A stretch of 64,000 nucleotides of DNA from Accumulibacter phosphatis (GTDB taxonomy: Bacteria; Pseudomonadota; Gammaproteobacteria; Burkholderiales; Rhodocyclaceae). The notes beneath the pieces are model-generated. The model ran no database searches. It worked only from the letters and a program-made list of their open reading frames with translations, and had not been told where the DNA came from. Where the stretch lies: the NCBI RefSeq assembly GCF_000024165.1, contig NC_013194.1, positions 1 through 64,000 of the forward strand, written 5' to 3'. This document shows positions 42,825 to 51,671 of this stretch, piece after piece. Each line of letters begins with the position of its first letter. The stretch's first letter is position 1. Position numbers and translations under genes: made by a program.

Positions 42825-45422
42825 TCAGCTCGACGAGGCTTTCTTGCGGCTCCGGGTGGTCGTACCACTGGTCGGCGTCGCGGCGTCGCTTGGCTCGCTG
42901 GTCGGCGTGGCCCGGCTTTTTTTTGCCGGGGTTCTGGGCTCGCGTTTCTCGAACTCGAAGCCGACCTTGCCATCGGCACCGCGTACGAGGTAGGCCGAGA
43001 ACTTGCGACGTGTGCGGGCGGACACAAAGTTTCTGAGGAGGTCAGTCCGACCGCTGCTGAGAAGCTTCTGCATTTGCTCGGCTTCCACGGTTTGTTGCAG
43101 AATCACCTTGCCTGAACGGAAGTCGCAGGTCTTGGCGCTGCCTTGTGATCGCTCGCAGACATAGGCCATCCCGTGCTCGAAGACCGAGGCCCCGCATTTT
43201 GGGCAAGGGCCCAGCGTTTCGCTCTGCGAGAAGTCGACCTCTTCGGCAGGACCATCGGCGCCGGCGCTACCTTGCCCGAAGTCGAATTCCGGGGAGTTGT
43301 CGGCGTTGAGTTGGATGATGGCGTTGAAGGGACGGCCCATCTTGTTGCGGAAACCACTGAGTGGGCCGATTCGGCGACGGGTCAACAGCTCTTCGATCTC
43401 GCTGGCCTCGAACTGGCGGCCGGCGACTATCTTCCAGAGGGAGAAGTCACAGGCCTGGCACTGGAATTTCTTGTAGGTTTCCTTGATCAAGGCGCCGCAC
43501 TTGGGGCAAGGCGTCGATAGCTCGCCGAAGTCGCCGGGAATGGTGTCGCTATCGTAGCTTTTCGCACGGTCCACGATTCTTTGCGTCATGGCTGCGATTT
43601 CCTTCATGAACGCTGTTCGTGCCAGCTCGCCTCGTTCCATGCGCGCGAGCTTCCACTCCCATTCGCCGGTCAGTTCGGGGGCGGTCAGCTCTGGAATCCC
43701 CAGTCCGTTGAGCAGCGTCATCAGGGAGAAAGCCTTGGCCGTCGGTTGCAACTCGCGACCCTCCCGCTGCAGGTACTGCTCAGCGAGCAGGTTCTCAATG
43801 ATCTGGGCGCGTGTGGCAGGGGTGCCCAGACCGCGCCCCGCCATGGCCGCCCGTAGCTCCTCATCGTCCATGGCCTTGCCGGCCCCCTCCATGGCCGTCA
43901 GCAAACTGGCCTCGGAGTAGCGAGCCGGTGGCCGCGTCTGATGTGCGCTGAGCAGCATCTCGCTGGCATGCACCCGTTCGCCCGCTTGCACCGCAACCAG
44001 ATTGCCCTCCTCGCCCTCTTGCCCTTCACGCCCGTACACGGCCAGCCAACCCGGGTTAACCAGCACCTTGCCCTCGGTCTTGAAAGGTTCGCCGGCGACG
44101 CGCGTGATGCGCGTGGTGATCAGGTACTCCGCTGCCGGATGGAAGACGGCGAGGAAGCGCTTGACGACCATGTCGTAGAGCTTCATTTCCGGTTCCGAGA
44201 GGTGCTTTGGCGCTTGTAGCGTCGGGATGATCGCGAAGTGGTCGGAGACCTTGGCGTTGTTGAAGATGCGCTTGTTGGGCACGACCCAGTTGCTGGCGAG
44301 TATCCTGCCGGCGAAAGGCGCGTAGCGAGCCAGCGTCTGCTCGTCGTGGCCTTTTCCGACACCCTCGCCGGTCAGCATCGATAAGGTGCTGAGCACCGTC
44401 TGGCGATAGTCCTCGGGAAGCGCGCGCGAGTCAGTACGCGGATAGGTCAGGATCTTGTGCTTTTCGTACAGTGCCTGGGCAAGTCCGAGGGTCGCCTTCG
44501 CAGAGAAGCCGAAACGGCCGTTCGCTTCGCGTTGCAGACTGGTCAGGTCGAACAACAGCGGCGACAATTGCGTCGATGCCTTGGACTCCTCACTAACGTC
44601 GCCGTCCTGGTCGGCACATTTGTTCTGCAAGGCCAGCGCGCGGCTCTCATCCCACAGCCGGTCGGCACGCGCATGTTCGTCATCGTCCTTGCCCTTGAAG
44701 TTCTCATCGAACCAGCGCCCACGGTAGTCGCCCGCGGCGCAGGCGAAAACACCGTCGAGTTCCCAGTAAGCGCGAGCCACGAACTTGCGTATGCGGTCTT
44801 CGCGGTCGACCATCAATGCCAAGGTTGGCGTCTGCACGCGACCAACGGTAGTCAGATGGAAGCCGCCGGTCTTTGAATTGAAGGCGGTCATCGCACGTGT
44901 TCCGTTGATGCCGACGAGCCAGTCCGATTCGGAGCGACAGACTGCGGCGTCGCCCAGACCCTGCATCTCGGTGCCGCTGCGCAGACGGGAGAAACCTTCC
45001 CGGATCGCCTGGGGGGTCATCGACTGGAGCCAGAGTCGTTCAACCGGCTTCGCGTTCCCGGCGTGCTGGTTGATGTAGTTGAAGATCAACTCGCCTTCGC
45101 GCCCGGCGTCACAGGCATTGATCAGGCCGGCAACATCCTTGCGCTTGATCAGGCGGACGAGCAGTTTGAGACGCGACTCGGTTTTCGCAATCGGCTGCAA
45201 CGCAAAGTGAGGCGGAATCACCGGCAGGTGTGCGAACGACCACTTGCCGCGTTTGACCTCGTACTCTTCGGGACAGGCGAGCTCCAGCAGGTGACCAATC
45301 GCCGAGGAAAGGACGTACTCGTCACCCTCATAGTAGTCGTCGTGCCGGACAAAGCCGCCGAGCGCGCGCGCGACGTCGGCGGCGACGGAAGGTTTCTCGG
45401 TGATGATCAGTTTCTTGCTCAT
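42825..45422 (-). CDS. topB: DNA topoisomerase III
   Basis: A type IA topoisomerase that decatenates and relaxes DNA. The 865-residue protein has a TOPRIM domain (IITEKPSVA and DAGREGELI), the active-site Tyr in KILTYPRTDSRALP, and the central gate domains. The C-terminal part has zinc-finger-like CPKCG repeats and a Lys/Thr/Ser-rich tail. The length is above the 653 of E. coli TopB because of the C-terminal fingers. It is the last of the lysM-dprA-smg-topB group. Confidence 0.95.
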   Translation of the reverse strand: MSKKLIITEKPSVAADVARALGGFVRHDDYYEGDEYVLSSAIGHLLELACPEEYEVKRGKWSFAHLPVIPPHFALQPIAKTESRLKLLVRLIKRKDVAGLINACDAGREGELIFNYINQHAGNAKPVERLWLQSMTPQAIREGFSRLRSGTEMQGLGDAAVCRSESDWLVGINGTRAMTAFNSKTGGFHLTTVGRVQTPTLALMVDREDRIRKFVARAYWELDGVFACAAGDYRGRWFDENFKGKDDDEHARADRLWDESRALALQNKCADQDGDVSEESKASTQLSPLLFDLTSLQREANGRFGFSAKATLGLAQALYEKHKILTYPRTDSRALPEDYRQTVLSTLSMLTGEGVGKGHDEQTLARYAPFAGRILASNWVVPNKRIFNNAKVSDHFAIIPTLQAPKHLSEPEMKLYDMVVKRFLAVFHPAAEYLITTRITRVAGEPFKTEGKVLVNPGWLAVYGREGQEGEEGNLVAVQAGERVHASEMLLSAHQTRPPARYSEASLLTAMEGAGKAMDDEELRAAMAGRGLGTPATRAQIIENLLAEQYLQREGRELQPTAKAFSLMTLLNGLGIPELTAPELTGEWEWKLARMERGELARTAFMKEIAAMTQRIVDRAKSYDSDTIPGDFGELSTPCPKCGALIKETYKKFQCQACDFSLWKIVAGRQFEASEIEELLTRRRIGPLSGFRNKMGRPFNAIIQLNADNSPEFDFGQGSAGADGPAEEVDFSQSETLGPCPKCGASVFEHGMAYVCERSQGSAKTCDFRSGKVILQQTVEAEQMQKLLSSGRTDLLRNFVSARTRRKFSAYLVRGADGKVGFEFEKREPRTPAKKSRATPTSEPSDAATPTSGTTTRSRKKASSS

Positions 45423-45565
45423 GGGAACCTTAATCAGCCCGGGAGAGTGGGGAATGTGGTGTTTGCGGGATGGTCAGACGGCACCGGCCCGCGAACCATG
45501 ATAAGAGCACACCGCCGTGCTTGGCAAGCAAGCACGGCGCAACAGGCTATGGTGCGCAAGGACCG

Positions 45566-46015
45566 CTAGTGCAGCGGGTGGGCGTCGCCGGCGTCGAGAA
45601 GCTCCTCGACAATCAGGGGCTCGAGGTCCTGTTCGCGGCTCCACAGAACCATCAGGACGATGATCTTGAACTTGCCAATGGGGACAGGATCGTCGTCGAG
45701 CATCATCGCACGTTCGACGACCAGTTCGCGCATGCCCGGGCTCAGCAACCCGCTCGCTTCAAGGAAGGCGATGAAGCCGAGGCAATCGGCGCCGAGTTTG
45801 CGCTGTTCTTCGGGCACGTAGATGCGCATCGCCCGATGGCCGTCGGGCCAGTCGAGCAGCGGTGCGCCCTTGAGGCCGTCCAGCCAGCGAAGTGCGACGC
45901 CGATCGCCTCGTCGTTGAAGCCGACGGCGCTCAACCTTCGTCTGAGGGTTCGGGTCTTGGGGCGAGCACTGAAGTCGTGGTAGTTCGCGAAGAGGTAAAC
46001 CAGGATGTCGATCAT
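45566..46015 (-). CDS. smg: Smg family protein (DUF494)
   Basis: A 149-residue protein that starts MIDILVYLFANY and matches the DUF494/Smg group that lies next to dprA in many beta- and gammaproteobacteria. The biochemical function is unknown. It begins 12 bp after the dprA stop and is followed by topB with 143 bp in between, a conserved arrangement. Confidence 0.92.
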   Translation of the reverse strand: MIDILVYLFANYHDFSARPKTRTLRRRLSAVGFNDEAIGVALRWLDGLKGAPLLDWPDGHRAMRIYVPEEQRKLGADCLGFIAFLEASGLLSPGMRELVVERAMMLDDDPVPIGKFKIIVLMVLWSREQDLEPLIVEELLDAGDAHPLH

Positions 46016-46027
46016 CAGAAAGGGCTC

Positions 46028-47119
46028 TCAGGCTTGGGAAATCCGTTGATAGTGGCCGCCGGGCAAACAGGCGACCTGACCATCCAGCTCCAGATGCAGG
46101 AGAATCACCGAAACCGCGTCGGCCGTCAAGCCACTGCGCTGCGTCAGTTCGTCGAGGCTGCACGGATCAAAACCCATGGCAAGCAGCAGGCTACCAGCTT
46201 CCGCAGCGTCTGCCGTGGCGCTGGCGGGTCTGTCGGCAGGAGCGCTGGCCCAGCCGATTTCCTCGATAACATCGGCTACCGCCTCGGCCAGCTTGGCCCC
46301 CTGCTTGATCAGCCTGTGACAGCCGCGCGACTGCGGCGAGTGAATCGATCCCGGAATGGCGAAGACTTCTCGCCCTTGCTCGGCGGCAAGGCGAGCAGTA
46401 ATCAGGGAGCCACTCTCGGTCGTCGCCTCGACCACCAGCACGCCACGGGAGATGCCGGAAATCAACCGGTTCCGACGCGGGAAGTTGGCTGCGGCGGGTG
46501 GCGTGGCCAGCGGGAACTCCGAGGCGATGGCCCCCCGGGCGGCGATGTCGAAGGCGAGTTGTTGGTTCGCCGCGGGGTAGATGCGATCGATGCCGGTACC
46601 GATGAAAGCGATCGTGTTGCCGGTCGCGTTCAGCGCGCCGCGATGAGCGGCCGCATCGATTCCGAGAGCGAGACCGCTGACGACGCCGAGGCCTGCTTCG
46701 GCGAAGGCCGCGGCGAAGCGCTCGGCGTTGCCACGGCCCTGTGGTGTGGGGTTCCGGCTGCCAACGACGGCCAGCGCAGGCTGATTGAGCAGGGAGAGGC
46801 GACCGCGGACGTACAACAGCGTTGGCGGGTCGGGTATCTGCAGCAGCGCTTGCGGATACTCGGGGTCGGCCAGGCAGACCAGATGCTGATTGGTACCGTT
46901 TGCCCAAGCGAGAGCCCGGTCGACCGCCGCACGATTGTCGGTGTCGAGCAGAAGCCTTGCTGTCCGGTCGCCGATGACATCGCCGAGCGCGCTGCGACCG
47001 GCTGTGAAGATTGCCTCGGGCAGCCCGAAGGCCTTCAGCAGCTTGCGTTGCGATTCGCCGCCAACACCGGGAACCAGCGTCAGTCGCAGCCAGCCGGCCG
47101 ACGATTCGGCCGCATCCAT
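46028..47119 (-). CDS. dprA: DNA-processing protein DprA
   Basis: DprA protects incoming single-stranded DNA in natural transformation and loads RecA. The 363-residue protein has the Rossmann-like fold motifs VVGSRNPTPQG and SGLALGIDAAAHRGAL, the FPRRNRLISG block, and a C-terminal winged-helix-like domain (SLDELTQRSGLTADAV). It lies between the LysM gene (2-bp gap) and smg. No other competence genes are in the window. Confidence 0.95.
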   Translation of the reverse strand: MDAAESSAGWLRLTLVPGVGGESQRKLLKAFGLPEAIFTAGRSALGDVIGDRTARLLLDTDNRAAVDRALAWANGTNQHLVCLADPEYPQALLQIPDPPTLLYVRGRLSLLNQPALAVVGSRNPTPQGRGNAERFAAAFAEAGLGVVSGLALGIDAAAHRGALNATGNTIAFIGTGIDRIYPAANQQLAFDIAARGAIASEFPLATPPAAANFPRRNRLISGISRGVLVVEATTESGSLITARLAAEQGREVFAIPGSIHSPQSRGCHRLIKQGAKLAEAVADVIEEIGWASAPADRPASATADAAEAGSLLLAMGFDPCSLDELTQRSGLTADAVSVILLHLELDGQVACLPGGHYQRISQA

Positions 47120-47121
47120 GG

Positions 47122-48141
47122 CTAGGGAGTACGGGCGAAGTCGTTGACTTCGACAGTGCCTTCGGACTGCACGATCAGGCCGTAAGAAATGCGCTGAAAG
47201 GTTCGGAAGACGAAGAGCAGGCCGACGCGCAGCACGGGAATCTGGACCGTTTCCTTGCGGTCGTTCTCCTCGCGCGCGACCGCCGTACGGTTGCGCTGGA
47301 GAGCCAGGACATGGCCGATCTCTATGCCGTCCGCCGCGCCGCGATTGATCGAGACAATCGACCCGCGTCCGGCGGCGTCGACGCCGCCATAGACGGAAAT
47401 CACGCGGCCGTCGACGGAAAAGTCGGGCTTGTGTGGGACATAGGCGACGAGCGGCGGACGGATGGCCGGCAGCAGGCGATCACCACGACCAATCTCCTCC
47501 TTCATGCTGATAACCTGGAAGGTGGCGGGATTGCCGGGTTCGAGCTGTCGCGCGGTGCCCAGGTAATAGGCTTCGTAGCCGAGAACCTCGTTGGTTTCAG
47601 GATCATTGAGTGGCTTGCCGCTCCGATAGATCTGCCACGCCACCTTGTCCGGATCGGCGTTGACCACGTAGGCCAGATCACCGTTACCAATGAATACGCG
47701 ATCCTGCTGGGTGGCGATGATGCGCGCCGCGCTGTCCAGGGCGTTCGCTTCGACAATCAATGGATCTGAGAGGAAGGGCCGGATGACGTTCGGAGGAATA
47801 GCCGGGATGCTTTCCTCGATGGCTTCCGAATAGACTTGCGGTACCAGCCGGGCGCGTTGCAGACGCAGGCGCGGATCGCCCCGTGCATCGCGTTCGAGAA
47901 CTATGACATCACCCGGAAAGATGCGATGCGGGTTCCTGATCTCTTCGCGATTCATCCGCCAGATTTCCGGCCAGCGCCAAGGTTCCTTGAGGAATTTCCC
48001 GGAAATGGCCCAAAGGGTGTCGCCCGGTAGCACGACATGGCGCTCCGGCGCGCCGGCGGCGAGCTGCAGCTCCTGGGCGCTGACACTGCTGAGAGCAGCA
48101 CTGGCCATGGCCAGAATGAACGCGAACATAATGCGGGTCAT
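47122..48141 (-). CDS. LysM-domain exported protein
   Basis: A 339-residue protein with a signal peptide (about 1-23, VSA cleavage) and one LysM domain (about 35-85: HVVLPGDTLWAISGKFL and RIFPGDVIVL), which binds peptidoglycan. A long beta-rich C-terminal part follows, including DPEKNE-like loops and VSINRGAADGIEIGHVL. This LysM protein always lies next to dprA in betaproteobacteria, and its role is unknown. The start MTRIMFAF at 48141 is preferred; an extension to 48171 would add an atypical leader. Confidence 0.88.
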   Translation of the reverse strand: MTRIMFAFILAMASAALSSVSAQELQLAAGAPERHVVLPGDTLWAISGKFLKEPWRWPEIWRMNREEIRNPHRIFPGDVIVLERDARGDPRLRLQRARLVPQVYSEAIEESIPAIPPNVIRPFLSDPLIVEANALDSAARIIATQQDRVFIGNGDLAYVVNADPDKVAWQIYRSGKPLNDPETNEVLGYEAYYLGTARQLEPGNPATFQVISMKEEIGRGDRLLPAIRPPLVAYVPHKPDFSVDGRVISVYGGVDAAGRGSIVSINRGAADGIEIGHVLALQRNRTAVAREENDRKETVQIPVLRVGLLFVFRTFQRISYGLIVQSEGTVEVNDFARTP

Positions 48142-48171
48142 CGTGTTATCCTCGTACGAGCGGTCGCACAC

Positions 48172-48188
48172 CCGGGGGGAACCCCCGG
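48172..48188. other. GC-rich perfect hairpin in the lysM/def spacer
   Basis: CCGGGGG, loop GAA, CCCCCGG. It lies in the divergent spacer, 31 bp from the lysM start and about 130 bp before def. No T-run follows on either strand, so it is not a classical terminator. It may be a regulatory mRNA stem of the lysM leader. Confidence 0.4.
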
Positions 48189-48318
48189 TACAGGTTTCTG
48201 TCTGCCGTGTTGGGCGGGCTTGTTGCCGACGTCATCGAGCGTGTCGTGCAAGGGGCGCCGGTATCTCAAGACACTACGTTAGATTCTGCACGCAGTTATT
48301 TCTTCGATCAAGCTTTTT

Positions 48319-48822
48319 ATGTCGCTACTACCGATCCTCCGCTTTCCCGACCCGCGCCTGAGAAAGGTCGCCGCGCGCGTCGACAAGATTGACGACGGCA
48401 TTCGCCGTCTGGCGCGTGACATGGCCGAAACGATGTACGAAGCTCCCGGGATCGGCTTGGCGGCGACACAGGTGGATGTGCACGCGCGCGTCATTGTCGT
48501 CGATGCTTCGGAAACCAGGGACCAGCTGTTGACCTTGATCAACCCCGAGATTCTGCAACAGGATGGACTGCAGGTGTGCGAGGAAGGCTGCCTGTCGGTG
48601 CCCGGGGTATACGACAAGGTCGAGCGCGCCGAACACGTCGTTGTCCGCTACCAGGACCTGGACGGAGCCGAGCAGACGGTCGACGCCACGGGCCTGTTGG
48701 CTGTTTGCCTGCAGCACGAGATAGACCACCTGCAGGGTCGCGTTTTCGTGGAACATCTTTCGCAGTTGAAGCAGTTGCGCATCAGGAACAAGCTCGCCAA
48801 GCAGGCGCGAATCACCGCATGA
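48319..48822 (+). CDS. def: Peptide deformylase
   Basis: Def removes the formyl group from the N-terminal Met of new proteins. The 167-residue protein has motif 1 GIGLAATQV, motif 2 EGCLS with the metal Cys, and motif 3 QHEIDHL with the two metal His and the catalytic Glu. The length is the standard one. Its stop TGA overlaps the ATG of fmt (ATGA), which shows translational coupling. Confidence 0.97.
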   Translation: MSLLPILRFPDPRLRKVAARVDKIDDGIRRLARDMAETMYEAPGIGLAATQVDVHARVIVVDASETRDQLLTLINPEILQQDGLQVCEEGCLSVPGVYDKVERAEHVVVRYQDLDGAEQTVDATGLLAVCLQHEIDHLQGRVFVEHLSQLKQLRIRNKLAKQARITA

Positions 48823-49745
48823 GGCTGGTCTTCGCGGGTACGCCGGAGTTCGCCGCGCTGGCCCTGCGGCAGATCCTGGCTGCTGGCCACCAGGTGGTGC
48901 TGGTGCTGACGCAGCCGGATCGGCCCTCCGGGCGCGGGATGGCTCTGCGAGCCTCGCCGGTCAAGGAACTGGCCAACGCGGCGGGGCTCGAGGTATTTCA
49001 ACCGCCGACACTGAGAGATGCCCTTGTGCAGCAGAGAATCCGCGCTGCGGGCGCCGAGGCGATGGTCGTCGCCGCCTATGGCCTCATCCTGCCGCAGGCC
49101 GTACTCGACATGCCGTCCCACGGCTGTATCAATATTCATGCTTCCCTGCTGCCGCGCTGGCGTGGCGCTGCGCCGATCCAACGGGCGATCCTTGCCGGTG
49201 ATCAGGAGACGGGCGTGTCCATCATGCAGATGGAGGCCGGGCTCGACAGTGGTCCCGTTCTCCTGTCGGCGAGCGTGCCCATCAGCGACACCGATACCGC
49301 TGCCTCGCTGCACGAGACGCTGGCACTGCTGGGCGCCCGTTTGGTCGTCGATGTCCTGGCGCGCCTGCCGTTGCCAGCCAGCCCGCAACCGGAAGTGGGC
49401 ATCACCTACGCGGCCAAGATCGACAAGGCGGAGGCCAGTCTCGACTGGCACCGCCCGGCTTGGCAACTGGCCCGTCAGGTGAGGGCCTTCAACCCCTTTC
49501 CGGGTTCCACTTGCTGCCTCGACGACGTTCCGCTCAAGGTCTGGCGGGCTGAGGCGGTGGCTGGCGACGGGCGGCCGGGCATGGTCCTCAGGGTTGAACG
49601 CGACGGTGTCGTGGTCGCCTGCGGCGAGCAGGCGTTGCGCCTCGGCGAGTTGCAGAAGGCTGGCGGCAGACGCCTGTCGGCCGCCCAGTATCTGGCCGGC
49701 ACGGCGCTCTCGCCGGGAGCTTGCTGCGCCTTGTCGGGTTCTTGA
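48819..49745 (+). CDS. fmt: Methionyl-tRNA formyltransferase
   Basis: Fmt formylates initiator Met-tRNA with 10-formyl-tetrahydrofolate. The 308-residue protein has the N-terminal FAGTPEFAA, QPDRPSGRG and the catalytic N-x-H in INIHASLLPRWRGAAPI, and a C-terminal OB-like domain. The length matches the family. The start ATG 48819 overlaps the def stop by 4 bp. Confidence 0.97.
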   Translation: MRLVFAGTPEFAALALRQILAAGHQVVLVLTQPDRPSGRGMALRASPVKELANAAGLEVFQPPTLRDALVQQRIRAAGAEAMVVAAYGLILPQAVLDMPSHGCINIHASLLPRWRGAAPIQRAILAGDQETGVSIMQMEAGLDSGPVLLSASVPISDTDTAASLHETLALLGARLVVDVLARLPLPASPQPEVGITYAAKIDKAEASLDWHRPAWQLARQVRAFNPFPGSTCCLDDVPLKVWRAEAVAGDGRPGMVLRVERDGVVVACGEQALRLGELQKAGGRRLSAAQYLAGTALSPGACCALSGS

Positions 49746-49817
49746 AATCGCTCGTCGCTACCCCATCTAGCGCCTCACTGGCAGGCTACTCGTCCTGCGC
49801 TCATGGAGGTCTCCGAG

Positions 49818-50666
49818 ATGTTCGCTAACTGGCTGAAAACTTCCATTCTGATGGCCGCGATCGTGGCCCTCTTCGGCGTCATCGGCGGGTTTGTCGGCGG
49901 CAAATCCGGGATGTTGCTGGCCTTGCTCTTTGGCGGGGCGATGAACGTCTTCGCCTACTGGTTCTCGGACAAGATGGTGCTCAAGATGTACAACGCGCGC
50001 GAGGTCGACGCAAGCTCGGCGCCGCAGTTCTACGGAATGGTTCGGGAACTCGCCCAGCGCGCCGGCCTGCCGATGCCCAGGGTGTATCTGATCGACGAAG
50101 GGCAGCCCAATGCTTTCGCCACTGGTCGCAATCCCGACAACGCGGCGGTAGCGGCGACGAGCGGCATCCTTCAGCTCCTGTCGGCACGCGAGATTCGGGG
50201 CGTCATGGCACACGAACTGGCGCATGTCCGCCATCGTGACATCCTGATTTCGACGATCTCGGCAACCATGGCTGGCGCGATTTCGGCGCTCGCCAACTTC
50301 GCGGTGTTTTTTGGCGGGCGCGACTCCGAGGGTCGGCCGAGCAATCCGCTGGCTGGGATCCTGGTGGCGCTGCTGGCGCCACTGGCGGCTTCGCTGATCC
50401 AGATGGCCATCTCGCGGGCACGCGAGTTCGAGGCAGACCGCGGCGGCGCCGAGATCTGCGGCGACCCGAACGCTCTGGCCGACGCTCTGGCGAAGATCGA
50501 TGCCTACGCTCGCGGTATCCCGATGGCTCCTGCCGAAGCGCACCCGGAGACAGCCCAGATGATGATCATGAACCCGCTCTCCGGTGGTGGAATTGCCGGA
50601 TTGTTCAGTACTCACCCGGCCACCGCGGAGCGCGTTGCGCGACTGCGCGCGATGGGGCGCGGCTAA
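49818..50666 (+). CDS. htpX: Membrane zinc metalloprotease HtpX
   Basis: HtpX is a heat-shock inner membrane protease that helps to remove misfolded membrane proteins. The 282-residue protein has two N-terminal hydrophobic segments (about 8-48), the zinc motif H132-E133-x-x-H136 (MAHELAHVRHRD), two further membrane segments near 150-200 and the third ligand in ARAREFEADRGG. ATG 49818 has GGAGG at 49805-49809. An in-frame ATG at 49803 has no such site. Confidence 0.95.
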   Translation: MFANWLKTSILMAAIVALFGVIGGFVGGKSGMLLALLFGGAMNVFAYWFSDKMVLKMYNAREVDASSAPQFYGMVRELAQRAGLPMPRVYLIDEGQPNAFATGRNPDNAAVAATSGILQLLSAREIRGVMAHELAHVRHRDILISTISATMAGAISALANFAVFFGGRDSEGRPSNPLAGILVALLAPLAASLIQMAISRAREFEADRGGAEICGDPNALADALAKIDAYARGIPMAPAEAHPETAQMMIMNPLSGGGIAGLFSTHPATAERVARLRAMGRG

Positions 50667-50681
50667 AGGCGCGGCGGCGGA

Positions 50682-50697
50682 TGTTCCACGTGAAACC
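50682..50697. other. parS-like centromere site 2
   Basis: TGTTCCACGTGAAACC matches the parS consensus TGTTNCACGTGNAACA at 13 of 14 defined positions, with only the last base differing. It lies in the short spacer between convergent htpX and the S1/P1 nuclease gene, about 8 kb from the first site. Two such sites in intergenic positions near dnaA are unlikely to be chance. Confidence 0.82.
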
Positions 50698-50708
50698 AAT
50701 CCTGGCCG

Positions 50709-51671
50709 CTAGCGGTCGTTTCGGTCCTCTCGCCGCGGCCCGCTGTGCAACAACCGCTGCAGGAGATCGGCGAGCCGATAACCCGCCTCGGCGACGCGGC
50801 GACCGGCGATCGCCAGCGCGTCCTCATGGAAGGTGGCGCTGATCGTCGGCACGGCGTCATCCCCGGGCGGATAGACACGCTCGCGGGCAAGCCGCCAGCT
50901 TTCGTCAAGCCACTGCTCGGGAGTTCCTGGTGAGGTCGGCGGCCGGTGAAGTGCGGCCAGCGACCTCGCCGCGCTGGCGAGCCGACCGTCGCGCAGCCAC
51001 GGAGGGCCCGGCAAGTCATCCCAGTAGCGATGCAGACTCATCGACGTGTAGCGTGCGGCGAAAGGGTTCACGATGCTGACCAGATTCCCGCCATTGTCGC
51101 TTTGTCCATCCGGACCGTAGCGGCTCGCCGCGTGCAGCGGCTGGTGCGCGTCGCCGACCAGATGAATCAGCCACGGAAGGGCGTAAGCCCGCTCAGCCAT
51201 TGTCGCCTGCCGGTCGCCAACGATGCGCGCCAGCACCGCCAGCTGGCGGTCGATGACGCCAGCCGCAGGCCCGGTGCCGGCGCCCGGATTCACCGGGCGA
51301 TCCACGTAGTGCCAGTGCAGTCGCCGCTCCATGTCGGGAAAACCGGGTAGCGTTGCCGTGGGCTCCTCGCGTCCGGTGGTGTAGAAACGCCTGTCCTTGC
51401 GAATGTCGTCGGGCCAGGTCGAGGCCTCAAGGAAGGCGGTCAGCTCCGGATCGCCGCCATGGGCGCGCGCTTGCCAGCGTTCGTAGTCCGGGTGCTGGCG
51501 CAGGAGTTGCCCAACCGCGGACTTCGTCCCGGCATCCATCGACTCCCAGGCAATCATCGCGCTGATCCGATGACCCGCGGCGTTCCAGGCCAGGGCCGGC
51601 GCTGCCACCAGTAGCAGGAGGCACGCGCCGAAGCGAAGGCGCCAAGTGCGTCTGCAAGGTCTAGCGGTCAA
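50709..51671 (-). CDS. Exported S1/P1 nuclease
   Basis: A zinc-dependent single-strand nuclease or 3'-nucleotidase. The 320-residue product has a signal peptide of about 28 residues. The mature protein begins W29-N-A-A-G-H, matching the N-terminal Trp that binds zinc in this family. Other ligands are in LHWHYVD, HLVGDAHQPLH and DNGGN. I chose TTG 51671, since AGGAAG lies 9 bp upstream and the signal peptide then starts correctly. This start lies inside the CDF gene, which ends at 51661, so the two are probably coupled. A longer frame to 51821 lacks a signal. Confidence 0.85.
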   Translation of the reverse strand: MTARPCRRTWRLRFGACLLLLVAAPALAWNAAGHRISAMIAWESMDAGTKSAVGQLLRQHPDYERWQARAHGGDPELTAFLEASTWPDDIRKDRRFYTTGREEPTATLPGFPDMERRLHWHYVDRPVNPGAGTGPAAGVIDRQLAVLARIVGDRQATMAERAYALPWLIHLVGDAHQPLHAASRYGPDGQSDNGGNLVSIVNPFAARYTSMSLHRYWDDLPGPPWLRDGRLASAARSLAALHRPPTSPGTPEQWLDESWRLARERVYPPGDDAVPTISATFHEDALAIAGRRVAEAGYRLADLLQRLLHSGPRREDRNDR

